From Anoxybacteroides voinovskiense (GTDB lineage: Bacteria > Bacillota > Bacilli > Bacillales > Anoxybacillaceae): DNA of 64,000 nucleotides. A program made the translations under genes and the position numbers. The notes beneath the pieces were generated by a model. It did not search any database. It was not told the DNA's origin and saw only the letters and a program-made list of their open reading frames with translations. Below, one piece after another: positions 1-7,965 of the stretch. Numbering within the stretch: position 1 is the first letter of the stretch; each line of letters begins with the position of its first letter. The stretch lies in NCBI RefSeq assembly GCF_014196205.1, contig NZ_JACIDE010000017.1:1-64000 (forward strand), given 5' to 3'.

Positions 1-1
1 T

Positions 2-15
2 AGAAAACGCTTACA
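2..15. promoter_or_regulatory. cre-like site at the window edge
   Basis: AGAAAACGCTTACA matches the CcpA catabolite-responsive consensus TGWAANCGNTNWCA at 13 of 14 positions. It lies about 100 bases upstream of the hemE promoter, so it more likely belongs to a gene left of the window than to hemE. Weak evidence, from consensus matching only. Confidence 0.35.
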
Positions 16-110
16 AACACTGGGTTATTTAAACCAAATATATCCAGAGAATCGAAATATCAAAAAAAATCTCCCACAAACTCTTGACTCAATCATAAAT
101 CGTCAATTTT

Positions 111-139
111 TTGACAGTTTACCACGTTCGCTATACATT
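111..139 (+). promoter_or_regulatory. sigma-A promoter of the hem operon
   Basis: A perfect -35 hexamer TTGACA (111-116) is followed after 17 bases by TACATT (134-139). It is the best vegetative promoter ahead of hemE and leaves a leader of about 85 bases. An overlapping alternative -10 is TATACA at 132-137. Confidence 0.55.
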
Positions 140-173
140 AAAATAAGAAACTTGTATAGTTGTTATTGTACCC

Positions 174-194
174 CACTTGGCTTGTGGCCAAGTG
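174..194 (+). other. hairpin in the hemE leader
   Basis: CACTTGGC and GCCAAGTG form a perfect 8-bp stem around a 5-base loop, 36 bases before the hemE start. No run of T follows, so it is not a convincing terminator. It could stabilise the leader or affect translation; role unknown. Confidence 0.45.
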
Positions 195-230
195 TTCTTA
201 ATGTCATTGGCAGAAAGGCGGAGGAAGAAA

Positions 231-1274
231 ATGAAACGTTCGTTTAATGATACATTTTTACGCGCTTGCCGCGGGGAAAAGACGGAGTATGTGCCGGTCT
301 GGTATATGCGGCAGGCAGGACGGTCGCAGCCGGAATATCGCGCGTTAAAGGAAAAATATTCGCTGTTTGAAATTACTCATCAACCGGAGCTATGCGCATA
401 TGTAACGCGCTTACCTGTCGAGCAATACGATGTCGATGCGGCGATTCTTTATAAAGATATTATGTCACCGCTTCCAGCAATCGGCGTCGATGTTGATATT
501 AAAGCAGGAATCGGACCGGTTATTTCCAATCCAATTCGTTCCCTTCAAGACGTTGAAAAACTAGGGGAGATCGATCCGGAAGCAGACGTTCCGTACGTAT
601 TAGAAACGATTCGGTTATTGACGACCGAACAGTTAAACGTGCCGCTTATCGGTTTTGCCGGTGCGCCGTTTACGTTAGCAAGCTATATGATTGAAGGCGG
701 CCCGTCGAAAAACTATAACAAAACAAAAGCGTTTATGTATGCAGAGCCGAAAGCGTGGTTTGCGCTTATGGACAAGCTTGCAAATATGACGATTCGCTAT
801 GTAAAGGCGCAAATTCAAGCAGGGGCGAAGGCAATTCAAATTTTTGACTCATGGGTCGGTGCAGTGAATGTCGAAGACTATCGCTATTTTATTAAGCCGA
901 CGATGGCACGTATTTTTTCCGCGTTGCGGGAAGAAAACGTCCCGTTAATTATGTTCGGCGTCGGCGCCAGCCACTTGGCAAAAGAATGGAACGATTTGCC
1001 GCTTGATGTTGTCGGGCTTGATTGGCGTCTGTCGATTAAAGAAGCGCGAGCAAACGGTGTAACAAAGGCGGTGCAAGGAAACTTAGACCCAGCGGTATTG
1101 CTTGCACCATGGGACGTGATTGAGGAACGCGTAAAGCGAATTTTAGACGAAGGAATGGAAAAGCCGGGGTATGTGTTTAACTTAGGGCACGGCATTTTCC
1201 CAGATATTCAACCAGAAACGTTAAAGCGTTTGACGGCGTTTATTCATGAATACACAGCGCAAAAATGTAAATGA
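231..1274 (+). CDS. hemE: uroporphyrinogen decarboxylase
   Basis: HemE removes the four acetate carboxyl groups of uroporphyrinogen III to give coproporphyrinogen III in the cytoplasm. The 347-residue protein carries the family signature MRQAGR at residues 26-31, whose arginines bind substrate carboxylates, and a [13 protein letters not shown] core motif near 141-153. The length is close to the roughly 350 usual for Bacillus. The start at 231 is chosen over an upstream in-frame GTG-type start at 177 because GGCGGAGGAA sits just before the ATG and the residues from there on align with the family start. It is the first gene of hemE-hemH-hemY. Its stop is 13 bases before the hemH start. Confidence 0.97.
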   Translation: MKRSFNDTFLRACRGEKTEYVPVWYMRQAGRSQPEYRALKEKYSLFEITHQPELCAYVTRLPVEQYDVDAAILYKDIMSPLPAIGVDVDIKAGIGPVISNPIRSLQDVEKLGEIDPEADVPYVLETIRLLTTEQLNVPLIGFAGAPFTLASYMIEGGPSKNYNKTKAFMYAEPKAWFALMDKLANMTIRYVKAQIQAGAKAIQIFDSWVGAVNVEDYRYFIKPTMARIFSALREENVPLIMFGVGASHLAKEWNDLPLDVVGLDWRLSIKEARANGVTKAVQGNLDPAVLLAPWDVIEERVKRILDEGMEKPGYVFNLGHGIFPDIQPETLKRLTAFIHEYTAQKCK

Positions 1275-1287
1275 GGTGACGGAAAAA

Positions 1288-2232
1288 ATGCAAAAAAAGC
1301 AAATGGGGCTACTGGTCATGGCGTATGGTACCCCATATAAAGAAGAGGATATAGAACGGTATTATACACATATTCGCCGTGGCCGTAAACCGTCGACTGA
1401 CATGTTGCAAGACTTAAAAGCGCGTTATGAAGCGATTGGCGGCATTTCCCCGCTTGCAAAAATTACAAGAGAGCAAGCAGAGGCGTTAGAAAAACGGTTA
1501 AATGAAATTCAAGACGACATCGAATTTCGTATGTATTTAGGGCTCAAGCATATTGAGCCATTTGTCGAAGAAGCTGTTGAACAAATGCACGCTGACGGAA
1601 TGAAGGAAGCGGTCAGCATCGTGCTTGCTCCACATTTTTCGACGTTTAGCATTCAGGCGTATAACAAACGTGCAAAGGCGGAAGCAGAAAAGCTTGGTGG
1701 ACCGGTCATTTATTGTGTAGAAAGCTGGTATAAAGAGCCAAAATTTATTCAATATTGGGTAGAAAACATAAAAGAAATTTACGACACGATGAGCGCCAGC
1801 GAACGGGAAAAAGCGGTACTCATCGTATCTGCCCACAGTTTGCCAGAAAAAATTATTGCTGCCGGTGACCCGTATCCAAAGCAGCTGGAAGAAACAGCGA
1901 AAATGATTGCAGAACAAGCCGGAATCAACCATTACGCAGTTGGATGGCAAAGTGCGGGAAATACGCCGGAACCTTGGCTTGGGCCGGACGTGCAAGAACT
2001 AACGAAGCAACTGTACGAAGAAAAAGGATATACGACCTTTGTTTATGCACCGGTCGGATTTGTCGCTGATCATTTAGAAGTGCTGTATGACAACGATATC
2101 GAATGCAAAAACGTTACAGACGAAATCGGGGCTACTTATTACCGTCCAGCGATGCCAAACGCTCATCCACTATTTATCGATGCATTAGCAACCGTTGTGT
2201 TAAACCATGTAAAGAAGGCGATGGAACAGTGA
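1288..2232 (+). CDS. hemH: ferrochelatase (coproporphyrin III ferrochelatase type)
   Basis: HemH inserts ferrous iron into the porphyrin. In Gram-positive bacteria the substrate is coproporphyrin III, hence the newer name CpfC. The 314-residue protein has the two catalytic residues where the Bacillus subtilis enzyme has them: His183 in SAHSLPEK and Glu264 in [10 protein letters not shown]. It is a soluble single-domain class without the C-terminal membrane helix of plant enzymes. The ATG at 1288 is preferred to the in-frame ATG at 1246 because GAGGTGAC lies 7 bases upstream and the earlier one is inside hemE. Its TGA overlaps the GTG start of hemY, so the two are probably translationally coupled. 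Confidence 0.97.
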   Translation: MQKKQMGLLVMAYGTPYKEEDIERYYTHIRRGRKPSTDMLQDLKARYEAIGGISPLAKITREQAEALEKRLNEIQDDIEFRMYLGLKHIEPFVEEAVEQMHADGMKEAVSIVLAPHFSTFSIQAYNKRAKAEAEKLGGPVIYCVESWYKEPKFIQYWVENIKEIYDTMSASEREKAVLIVSAHSLPEKIIAAGDPYPKQLEETAKMIAEQAGINHYAVGWQSAGNTPEPWLGPDVQELTKQLYEEKGYTTFVYAPVGFVADHLEVLYDNDIECKNVTDEIGATYYRPAMPNAHPLFIDALATVVLNHVKKAMEQ

Positions 2233-3659
2233 GTGACGAAAAGCAAACGATAATCATCATTGGAGGCGGAATTACGGGGATTACTGCCGCTTATTATTTA
2301 CAAAAAATGATAAAAGAGCAGCAATTGCCGATGGAATGCAAGTTAATTGAAGCGACCCATCGGTTAGGCGGGAAAATTCAAACGGTCGTTCGCGACGGGT
2401 TTGTCATTGAACGGGGGCCTGATTCTTTTTTAGCACGGAAACAAAGCGCCTCACGCCTTATTCATGAAGTAGGATTGCAAGACAAGCTTGTTCATAACGC
2501 TACCGGTAAATCATATATACTTGCGAATGAAAAATTGTACGCCATTCCAGGTGGAGCGGTGATGGGGATTCCGACAAAAATTCGCCCGTTTGCATTGAGC
2601 GGTCTGTTTTCTCCGATTGGCAAATTGCGCGCAGCGCTTGATTTTATTTTGCCGCCAACGAAAGCTGAAGGGGATTTGTCGTTAGGACAGTTTTTCCGGC
2701 GCCGCCTTGGCGATGAAGTCGTGGAAAATTTAATTGAACCGCTGTTGTCTGGTATTTATGCTGGTGATATTGACCAGCTAAGCTTAATGGCGACATTTCC
2801 GCAGTTTTTCCATTTGGAACAAAAACATGGAAGTCTTGTGCTTGGGGCGAAGCGGACAACGCCAAAAACAAAAGAAACAGGAAATAAAAAAGGGATTTTC
2901 CAAACATTGACGACCGGATTACAGTCGCTTGTCGACGAATTAGAGAAGCGGCTAGAGCCTGGCAGTGTTAGCAAAGGCATTCGCGTGGAACTAGTGGAAA
3001 AGCAAGGTCGTCGCTACCGGTTGCATTTAAGCAATGGAGAAGTATGGACAGCTGATAGTGTAATCGTTGCTGCACCGCATCAAGCAGTGCCGGAGATGTT
3101 TCCAAACGTATCGTTTTTTGCGCCGTTTAAAGCGATGCCGTCAACATCGGTTGCTACGGTGGCGCTTGCGTTTTCTGCATCTTCCATTGAACAAGATATT
3201 GACGGAACCGGATTTGTCGTGTCGCGGCGCAGCGACTATACGATTACCGCATGCACGTGGACGCATAAAAAGTGGCCACATACCGCGCCAAAAGGGAAAG
3301 CGTTATTGCGCTGTTATGTCGGTCGCCCTGGCGATGAAGCGATTGTGGAGCAATCGGATGACGAGATTGTTCGCGTGGTGCTTGATGATTTAAATAAAAT
3401 TATGCGCATTAACGGTCGTCCAGAGTTTGCCCTCGTTACCCGTTGGAAAGAAGCGATGCCACAATACATCGTCGGACATAAAGAGCGAATAGAAACGATA
3501 AAAGCGAAAGTAGGCGAGGAATTGCCAGGTGTCTTTTTCGCTGGAAGTTCGTATGAAGGGTTAGGGCTGCCTGACTGCATTGACCAAGGAGAAGAAGCAG
3601 TAAAAAAAGCGTTGGAGTATTTGCAAGTGCATAAGCAAGAAGCAGTAGAGGTTAACTAA
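2229..3659 (+). CDS. hemY: coproporphyrinogen III oxidase (HemY/CgoX)
   Basis: This FAD enzyme oxidises coproporphyrinogen III to coproporphyrin III, using oxygen, before HemH adds iron. The 476-residue protein begins with a dinucleotide-binding fold, [17 protein letters not shown] at about residues 9-25, and ends with the conserved [14 protein letters not shown] segment that closes over FAD. GTG at 2229 is taken as the start because it overlaps the hemH stop by four bases and places the FAD motif at the N-terminus. The longer reading frame to 2103 would lie inside hemH. It is older-named protoporphyrinogen oxidase; the coproporphyrin route is known from other Gram-positives, not shown here. 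A terminator follows directly. Confidence 0.95.
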   Translation: MSDEKQTIIIIGGGITGITAAYYLQKMIKEQQLPMECKLIEATHRLGGKIQTVVRDGFVIERGPDSFLARKQSASRLIHEVGLQDKLVHNATGKSYILANEKLYAIPGGAVMGIPTKIRPFALSGLFSPIGKLRAALDFILPPTKAEGDLSLGQFFRRRLGDEVVENLIEPLLSGIYAGDIDQLSLMATFPQFFHLEQKHGSLVLGAKRTTPKTKETGNKKGIFQTLTTGLQSLVDELEKRLEPGSVSKGIRVELVEKQGRRYRLHLSNGEVWTADSVIVAAPHQAVPEMFPNVSFFAPFKAMPSTSVATVALAFSASSIEQDIDGTGFVVSRRSDYTITACTWTHKKWPHTAPKGKALLRCYVGRPGDEAIVEQSDDEIVRVVLDDLNKIMRINGRPEFALVTRWKEAMPQYIVGHKERIETIKAKVGEELPGVFFAGSSYEGLGLPDCIDQGEEAVKKALEYLQVHKQEAVEVN

Positions 3660-3680
3660 TGTTAGCCTCTTTACTTTTTT
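3647..3680 (+). terminator. terminator of the hemEHY operon
   Basis: AGAGGTTAAC (3647-3656) pairs with GTTAGCCTCT (3661-3670) through one G-U pair around the loop TAAT, followed by TTACTTTTTT. The stem overlaps the last hemY codons. Confidence 0.85.
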
Positions 3681-3710
3681 ACGCAAATATGATATTGTGT
3701 ATTTACGAAA

Positions 3711-3733
3711 TGACCAAATTGTTCATTCAGTCA
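3711..3733. promoter_or_regulatory. TetR-type operator upstream of yhgD
   Basis: This 23-base site starts TGAC and ends with TTGTTCATTCAGTCA, eight bases before the yhgD start. The reverse complement of the site at 4349-4371 matches it at 20 of 23 positions. The matching pair around a TetR gene suggests autoregulation and control of yhgE by YhgD. Binding is inferred. Confidence 0.65.
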
Positions 3734-3740
3734 GAATAGG

Positions 3741-4322
3741 ATGAGGATGATGGCGATTAATCGAAAAAAGCAAATTATTGAAGCGGCAACAAAATCTTTT
3801 TCCCTTTTTGGTTACAAAGCAACAACGATGGAACAAGTAGCGAAACTCGCTAACGTTGGCAAAGGAACGATTTACACATTTTTTAATAGTAAAGAAGAAC
3901 TGCTCGATGAAATTATTACATCGCTCATTAGCGAAATTAAAGAAGCAGCAGAGCAGGCGATCGATCCTAGCCGCACGTTTTTTGAAAACGTCCATCGTGC
4001 GTTGTACCGCATTTTAGAATTTCGCAAACAACATCAACTAACGCTTAAACTGTTGCAAGAAGTGCGCGACATCGGGACGCCGACCGTTCAAGAAGTGATG
4101 AAAAAACTTGATCGCGCGGTGCTTGCGTATATTCGTGAAAAAATTGAACAAGCGATGCAAAAGGGAGAAATTCGCGCCTGTGACCCAGAAATAACGGCGT
4201 TTTTAATGTTTAAACTGTATATTGCCCTCGTGTTTGAATGGGAAAAAGACCATGAGCCGTTAGCTGAAGAAAAAATTGCCGAGTTGTTTGCGCTATATTT
4301 TTTAAAAGGATTATCCCGTTAG
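3741..4322 (+). CDS. yhgD: TetR/AcrR-family regulator, YhgD-like
   Basis: A 193-residue repressor-type protein. Residues about 10-50 form the TetR helix-turn-helix, including TTMEQVAKLANVGKGTIYTFF. The rest is an all-helical ligand and dimerisation domain. The ligand is unknown. Position after hemEHY and before yhgE is as in Bacillus subtilis. Three in-frame ATG codons lie at 3741, 3747 and 3750; AGGATGAGG suits the later two better, so the N-terminus may be two or three residues shorter. A 23-base operator lies directly upstream and an inverted copy lies between this gene and yhgE, arguing that YhgD represses both. The domain call is sure, the target inference moderate. Confidence 0.9.
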   Translation: MRMMAINRKKQIIEAATKSFSLFGYKATTMEQVAKLANVGKGTIYTFFNSKEELLDEIITSLISEIKEAAEQAIDPSRTFFENVHRALYRILEFRKQHQLTLKLLQEVRDIGTPTVQEVMKKLDRAVLAYIREKIEQAMQKGEIRACDPEITAFLMFKLYIALVFEWEKDHEPLAEEKIAELFALYFLKGLSR

Positions 4323-4348
4323 ATGATCCTTCTTCTTTTTTAGAAAAA

Positions 4349-4371
4349 TGACTGAATGAACAAAATAGTCA
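4349..4371. promoter_or_regulatory. TetR-type operator upstream of yhgE
   Basis: TGACTGAATGAACA followed by AAATAGTCA forms the inverted counterpart of the site at 3711-3733, ending 21 bases before the yhgE start. The outer TGACT/AGTCA arms make it an imperfect palindrome, as TetR dimers prefer. No obvious terminator separates yhgD and yhgE, so this operator may control a second, internal promoter. Confidence 0.65.
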
Positions 4372-4392
4372 ATGATACAAAGGAGGGGGAAA

Positions 4393-6693
4393 ATGAAACA
4401 AGAATGGAAAGCGATTATTCAAAACCGAAAAGTGCTCATTCCGATTATTGCGGTTTTATTTATTCCGCTTTTGTATAGTGGAATGTTCCTCTGGGCGTTT
4501 TGGGATCCGTACGATCATTTAGATGAATTACCTGTCGCTGTCGTGAACAATGACAAAGGAACGACGTTTGAAGGAAAAGAGCTTCATATCGGTGATGATC
4601 TTGTGGAAAAGCTAAAAGAAAAAAAGCAATTTAATTGGCAATTTGTCAGCGAACGCGAAGGGGAAAAAGGGTTAAAAGAGCAACGGTATTATATGCTCAT
4701 TAAAATTCCGGAAGATTTTTCGCAAAACGCAACGACGGTACAAGACGATCACCCGAAAAAACTTCAGCTCATCTACATGCCAAACGAAGGGTTTAACTTT
4801 TTATCCGCCCAAATTGGTGGAACGGCTGTCGAAAAAATAAAAGCAGAAGTGGCGAAAACGCTAACGGAAACGTATGCAGAAAACATGTTTGAGAACGTAA
4901 AAACGTTAGCGGATGGGTTAACGAAAGCGAGCGACGGGGCAGAAAAATTACACGATGGTCTTATCGAGGCAAAAAATGGAACGAACAAACTGTATGATGG
5001 AATGAAAAAAGCGCAAAGCGGTTCCACCGAATTGTCCAGTCATTTAGCGACACTTGCAGAAAAATCGATTGCCTTTACGAAAGGGCTACACCAAGCAGCG
5101 GATGGCTCAACGCAAGCTCAAACAGGTGTTCAAACGCTCAATGACGGAATGAAACGCATGGTAGACGGGCAAGGACAGTTGCTTGTTGGAGCAAAACAAG
5201 CAGAAGAAGGAACGACGAAGCTCGCTTCAGGGGCAAATCGTGTGCTTGAAGGAATAAAAGCGCTCGATGCCCGCATGCCGCAACTTTTACAAGGATCTGA
5301 GCAATTAAGTGGGGGAGCAGAAAAGCTAGCAACATCTCTCACACAATGGCAACAAGGGGCTACACAAGTTCAAACAGGCGCGAATCAAGTGACAGGAGGT
5401 TTAGAGCAATTAGCTGCTCAACTTGATTTGTTCATTGCACAAACGTCAGATCCAGCGCAAAAAGCGATTTATGAACAATTAAAACAAAACGTCGATCAAT
5501 TAGCGTTAGGGAGCCAACAAGTGCAAAGTGGCATCGGGCAGTTAAACGATAGCGCCAAAGCGCTCCAAGCAGGAGCGGCATCGTTAAGCGCTGGGGCGAA
5601 GCAATTACATGAAGGGCATACCGCTCTCAATGGCGGTGTGAAGCAATTGCTTGCCGGACAACAGCAACTAACAGACGGTGCAAACGTGCTGATGAACGGT
5701 CAAGCAAAGCTTGTTGCGGGCATGAATACGCTATATGAAAAAATGCAAGAAGCACAACAAGGAACGAACAAATTAGCGGCTGGTAGCAAAACGCTCACTT
5801 TAGGTTTGCAGGCTCTCGCAACTGGTGCCGATCAACTTCAAGCTGGCTCGCATCAACTCGCGGACGGTTCACAACAATTAGCCAATGGCATGAATGAGTT
5901 AACAAATGGAACAGAAAAACTACAAGATGGCATGAATCAGCTCGCGGAAGGGTCAGCAGAGTTAGCAGATAAATTAAAAGACGGTGCGAAAAAAGCAAGC
6001 GATGTAAAAGCAAACGAAGACGTATACAACATGTTTGCTGAACCGGTGAAAGTAAAGAAGGAAAAAATCAATGAAGTGCCAAACTATGGGACAGGGTTTA
6101 CTCCTTATTTCTTATCATTAGGTTTGTTTGTCGGCGCGCTTTTGCTTTCGATCGTTTTTCCGCTTCGCGAACCAGCAAGTACACCAAAATCTGGTGTGCA
6201 ATGGTTTTTCAGCAAATTCGGCATTTTAGCGGCGGTTGGCGTTGTTCAGGCGCTGTTAGCGGATACGGTGCTGCTTACAGGTCTCAAACTTCAAGTACAA
6301 AGTGTGCCGAACTTTATTATTTTTAGTATTATTACAAGCTTAGCGTTTATTGCCGTTATTCAATTCCTTGTCACTACGTTAGGCGACCCAGGACGGTTTG
6401 TCGGCATCGTTGTCCTCATTTTACAATTGACGACAAGCGCGGGAACGTTTCCGGTAGAGTTGATTCCGAAAGCTTTACAACCGGTGAATCATTATTTGCC
6501 GATGACATACTCTGTATTTGGGTTTAAGGCAGCCATTTCAAGCGGTGATTTTACGTTTATGTGGAAAAATGCGATGATTTTAGCTATATTTATCATCACC
6601 TTATCCCTTGGAACCATTTTTTATTTCACCGCTCAACATAAACGGAAGTTTTATACAATGATGAAACAAATGAATGAAGCTCCTGAGGCATAA
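4393..6693 (+). CDS. yhgE: YhgE/Pip-family membrane protein with ABC-2-type permease domain
   Basis: A 766-residue membrane protein. One membrane helix lies near residues 13-35, then a large extracellular part, then about five helices from residue 575 to 755 resembling ABC-2 permeases. The extracellular part from about 165 to 545 is built of recurring short units with leucine and glycine, such as LADGSQQLANGMNELTNGTE, predicted helical. The family includes the lactococcal phage-infection protein Pip and YueB, the SPP1 phage receptor; the cellular role of YhgE itself is not established, and export or envelope stress functions are guesses. ATG at 4393 follows AAGGAGGGGG closely and is preferred over the in-frame start at 4372. 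It is probably controlled by YhgD. Confidence 0.85.
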   Translation: MKQEWKAIIQNRKVLIPIIAVLFIPLLYSGMFLWAFWDPYDHLDELPVAVVNNDKGTTFEGKELHIGDDLVEKLKEKKQFNWQFVSEREGEKGLKEQRYYMLIKIPEDFSQNATTVQDDHPKKLQLIYMPNEGFNFLSAQIGGTAVEKIKAEVAKTLTETYAENMFENVKTLADGLTKASDGAEKLHDGLIEAKNGTNKLYDGMKKAQSGSTELSSHLATLAEKSIAFTKGLHQAADGSTQAQTGVQTLNDGMKRMVDGQGQLLVGAKQAEEGTTKLASGANRVLEGIKALDARMPQLLQGSEQLSGGAEKLATSLTQWQQGATQVQTGANQVTGGLEQLAAQLDLFIAQTSDPAQKAIYEQLKQNVDQLALGSQQVQSGIGQLNDSAKALQAGAASLSAGAKQLHEGHTALNGGVKQLLAGQQQLTDGANVLMNGQAKLVAGMNTLYEKMQEAQQGTNKLAAGSKTLTLGLQALATGADQLQAGSHQLADGSQQLANGMNELTNGTEKLQDGMNQLAEGSAELADKLKDGAKKASDVKANEDVYNMFAEPVKVKKEKINEVPNYGTGFTPYFLSLGLFVGALLLSIVFPLREPASTPKSGVQWFFSKFGILAAVGVVQALLADTVLLTGLKLQVQSVPNFIIFSIITSLAFIAVIQFLVTTLGDPGRFVGIVVLILQLTTSAGTFPVELIPKALQPVNHYLPMTYSVFGFKAAISSGDFTFMWKNAMILAIFIITLSLGTIFYFTAQHKRKFYTMMKQMNEAPEA

Positions 6694-6713
6694 TTGCCTT
6701 TAGGAGCTTTTTT
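6678..6713 (+). terminator. terminator after yhgE
   Basis: AGCTCCTGAGGCA pairs with TGCCTTTAGGAGCT around a 4-base loop, with one small mismatch, and is followed by a run of six T. It overlaps the yhgE stop codon. Confidence 0.9.
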
Positions 6714-6737
6714 GTCAAAAATTTTTTCAATGACTAG

Positions 6738-6766
6738 TTGAATATTAGGACAATGTGCATTATAAT
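6738..6766 (+). promoter_or_regulatory. sigma-A promoter of the LacI regulator gene
   Basis: TTGAAT (6738-6743), 17-base spacer and a perfect TATAAT (6761-6766). The predicted transcript start near 6773 falls at the edge of the operator at 6774-6787. Confidence 0.75.
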
Positions 6767-6773
6767 TCAGGTA

Positions 6774-6787
6774 TGAAAACGATTTCA
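6774..6787. promoter_or_regulatory. cre / LacI-type operator at the transcription start
   Basis: TGAAAACGATTTCA agrees with the cre consensus TGWAANCGNTNWCA at all 14 positions and is also a palindrome typical of LacI-family operators. It lies over the predicted start of the transcript. CcpA repression, autoregulation by the downstream LacI protein, or both are possible; the sequence cannot separate them. Confidence 0.65.
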
Positions 6788-6836
6788 GTAACCGGAGGGA
6801 TGCGGCAATTTGAGCGAGCAAGGGGGTTAATGAAAG

Positions 6837-7850
6837 ATGTCTACCATTGAAGATGTAGCAAAATTGGCAGGGCTTTCGCGGACGACGGTGTCGAGGGTCA
6901 TTAATAATCATCCATATGTTTCAGAAGATAAACGAAAATTAGTAATGGAAGCGATGAAACAGCTTGGATATGTTCCCAATTCCTCGGCAAGGAGTTTGCG
7001 GAGCCAAAAAACGGATGTTATTGCATTGTTTGTTCCGAGAATTATGAACCCGTTTTTTAGCCAATTGGTAGAAGCAATGGAAATTTCCGCTGCTGAACAC
7101 GGCTACCAGCTAATTATTTGCCAGACGAGGTACTCACCGGAAAAAGAGTTAAACTACATGAATTTATTAAAAACAAAACAAGTAGACGGTGTCATTCTTG
7201 CGTCCATCCAAAACGATTGGAAAGTGCTTGAACCGTTTTTACAATACGGGCCAATCGTATTATGCAACGAGTTTGATGAACAGGCAAATGTTCCGTCGGT
7301 CATGCTTGATCAAGTACATGGCGGATACATAGCAACGAAACACTTGCTTGAACAAGGTCACCGCCGTATTGCGTATTGCCGTGGCAGCACAAGAAGCAAC
7401 GTTGCTAGCCATCGAGAAATTGGGTTTCGCAAAGCGCTTGCGGAGTATGGGGTGGAGTTTGACGAGCAGTATGCGTTTCGCGATGCGTTTCATAGCGAAG
7501 ACGGAAGACGTGTGTTCCATCAAATGATGGCGCTTCCAACACCGCCAACCGCTGTTTTTACGGGAAGCGATGAAGTGGCGGCTGGAATTATTTCGGAGGC
7601 GAATAAGCACGGCTGTCGCATTCCAGAACAATTGGCGGTCGTTGGATTCGATAACCAAGAAATTACCGAGCTAATCGAACCGTCAATTACGACTGTTCAT
7701 CAACCAGTTGATAAAATGGCGCAAAAAGCGTTGGAAGTGATGATTGATAAAATTCATTCACGCAAATATAAGCAGCGCGAAATATACGAATTTCCGCTGA
7801 AGCTCATTGTCAGAGAGTCCACGGTCGCAAACAAGCTCGCTCAATTGTAG
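6837..7850 (+). CDS. LacI-family transcriptional regulator of sugar importer
   Basis: A 337-residue LacI/GalR regulator. Residues 2-50 hold the helix-turn-helix and hinge, with TIEDVAKLAGLSRTTVSRVIN at the start and the minor-groove hinge segment around PNSSARSLRSQ. A periplasmic-binding-protein-like effector domain follows from about 60. AGGGGG lies 10 bases before the ATG. The gene stands immediately ahead of a sugar-binding protein and two permeases and surely regulates them. The effector sugar cannot be read from the sequence. A palindromic operator covers its promoter and a related, weaker one (7933-7946) precedes the binding-protein gene. Confidence 0.9.
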   Translation: MSTIEDVAKLAGLSRTTVSRVINNHPYVSEDKRKLVMEAMKQLGYVPNSSARSLRSQKTDVIALFVPRIMNPFFSQLVEAMEISAAEHGYQLIICQTRYSPEKELNYMNLLKTKQVDGVILASIQNDWKVLEPFLQYGPIVLCNEFDEQANVPSVMLDQVHGGYIATKHLLEQGHRRIAYCRGSTRSNVASHREIGFRKALAEYGVEFDEQYAFRDAFHSEDGRRVFHQMMALPTPPTAVFTGSDEVAAGIISEANKHGCRIPEQLAVVGFDNQEITELIEPSITTVHQPVDKMAQKALEVMIDKIHSRKYKQREIYEFPLKLIVRESTVANKLAQL

Positions 7851-7854
7851 TATC

Positions 7855-7907
7855 TAGGGGCTTTCTTACTTCTTGCAGAACTAGCAAGAGGTAAGAAGCC
7901 GACTAGC
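7855..7907 (+). other. long hairpin between the LacI gene and the binding-protein gene
   Basis: The arms 7860-7877 and 7885-7901 pair over about 17 bp with one bulged T and one G-U pair around a 7-base loop, and CTAG tetramers at 7855-7858 and 7904-7907 extend the base. No T run follows, so it is unlike a standard terminator on this strand. It may protect the downstream transcript or reduce read-through from the regulator gene. Confidence 0.6.
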
Positions 7908-7932
7908 ACTCTAGGTTATGAAATCGATATCT

Positions 7933-7946
7933 GAAAACGTTTTACT
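7933..7946. promoter_or_regulatory. putative LacI/cre-type operator upstream of the binding-protein gene
   Basis: TGAAAACGTTTTAC shares its left ten bases with the operator at 6774-6787 except the CGA/CGT difference, and contains the palindrome AAAACGTTTT. It immediately precedes a TATTAT box (7947-7952) that could be a -10 element, though no good -35 is visible. Fits control by the adjacent LacI protein; CcpA is an alternative. Confidence 0.5.
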
Positions 7947-7965
7947 ATTATAGGGGGGTATACGT

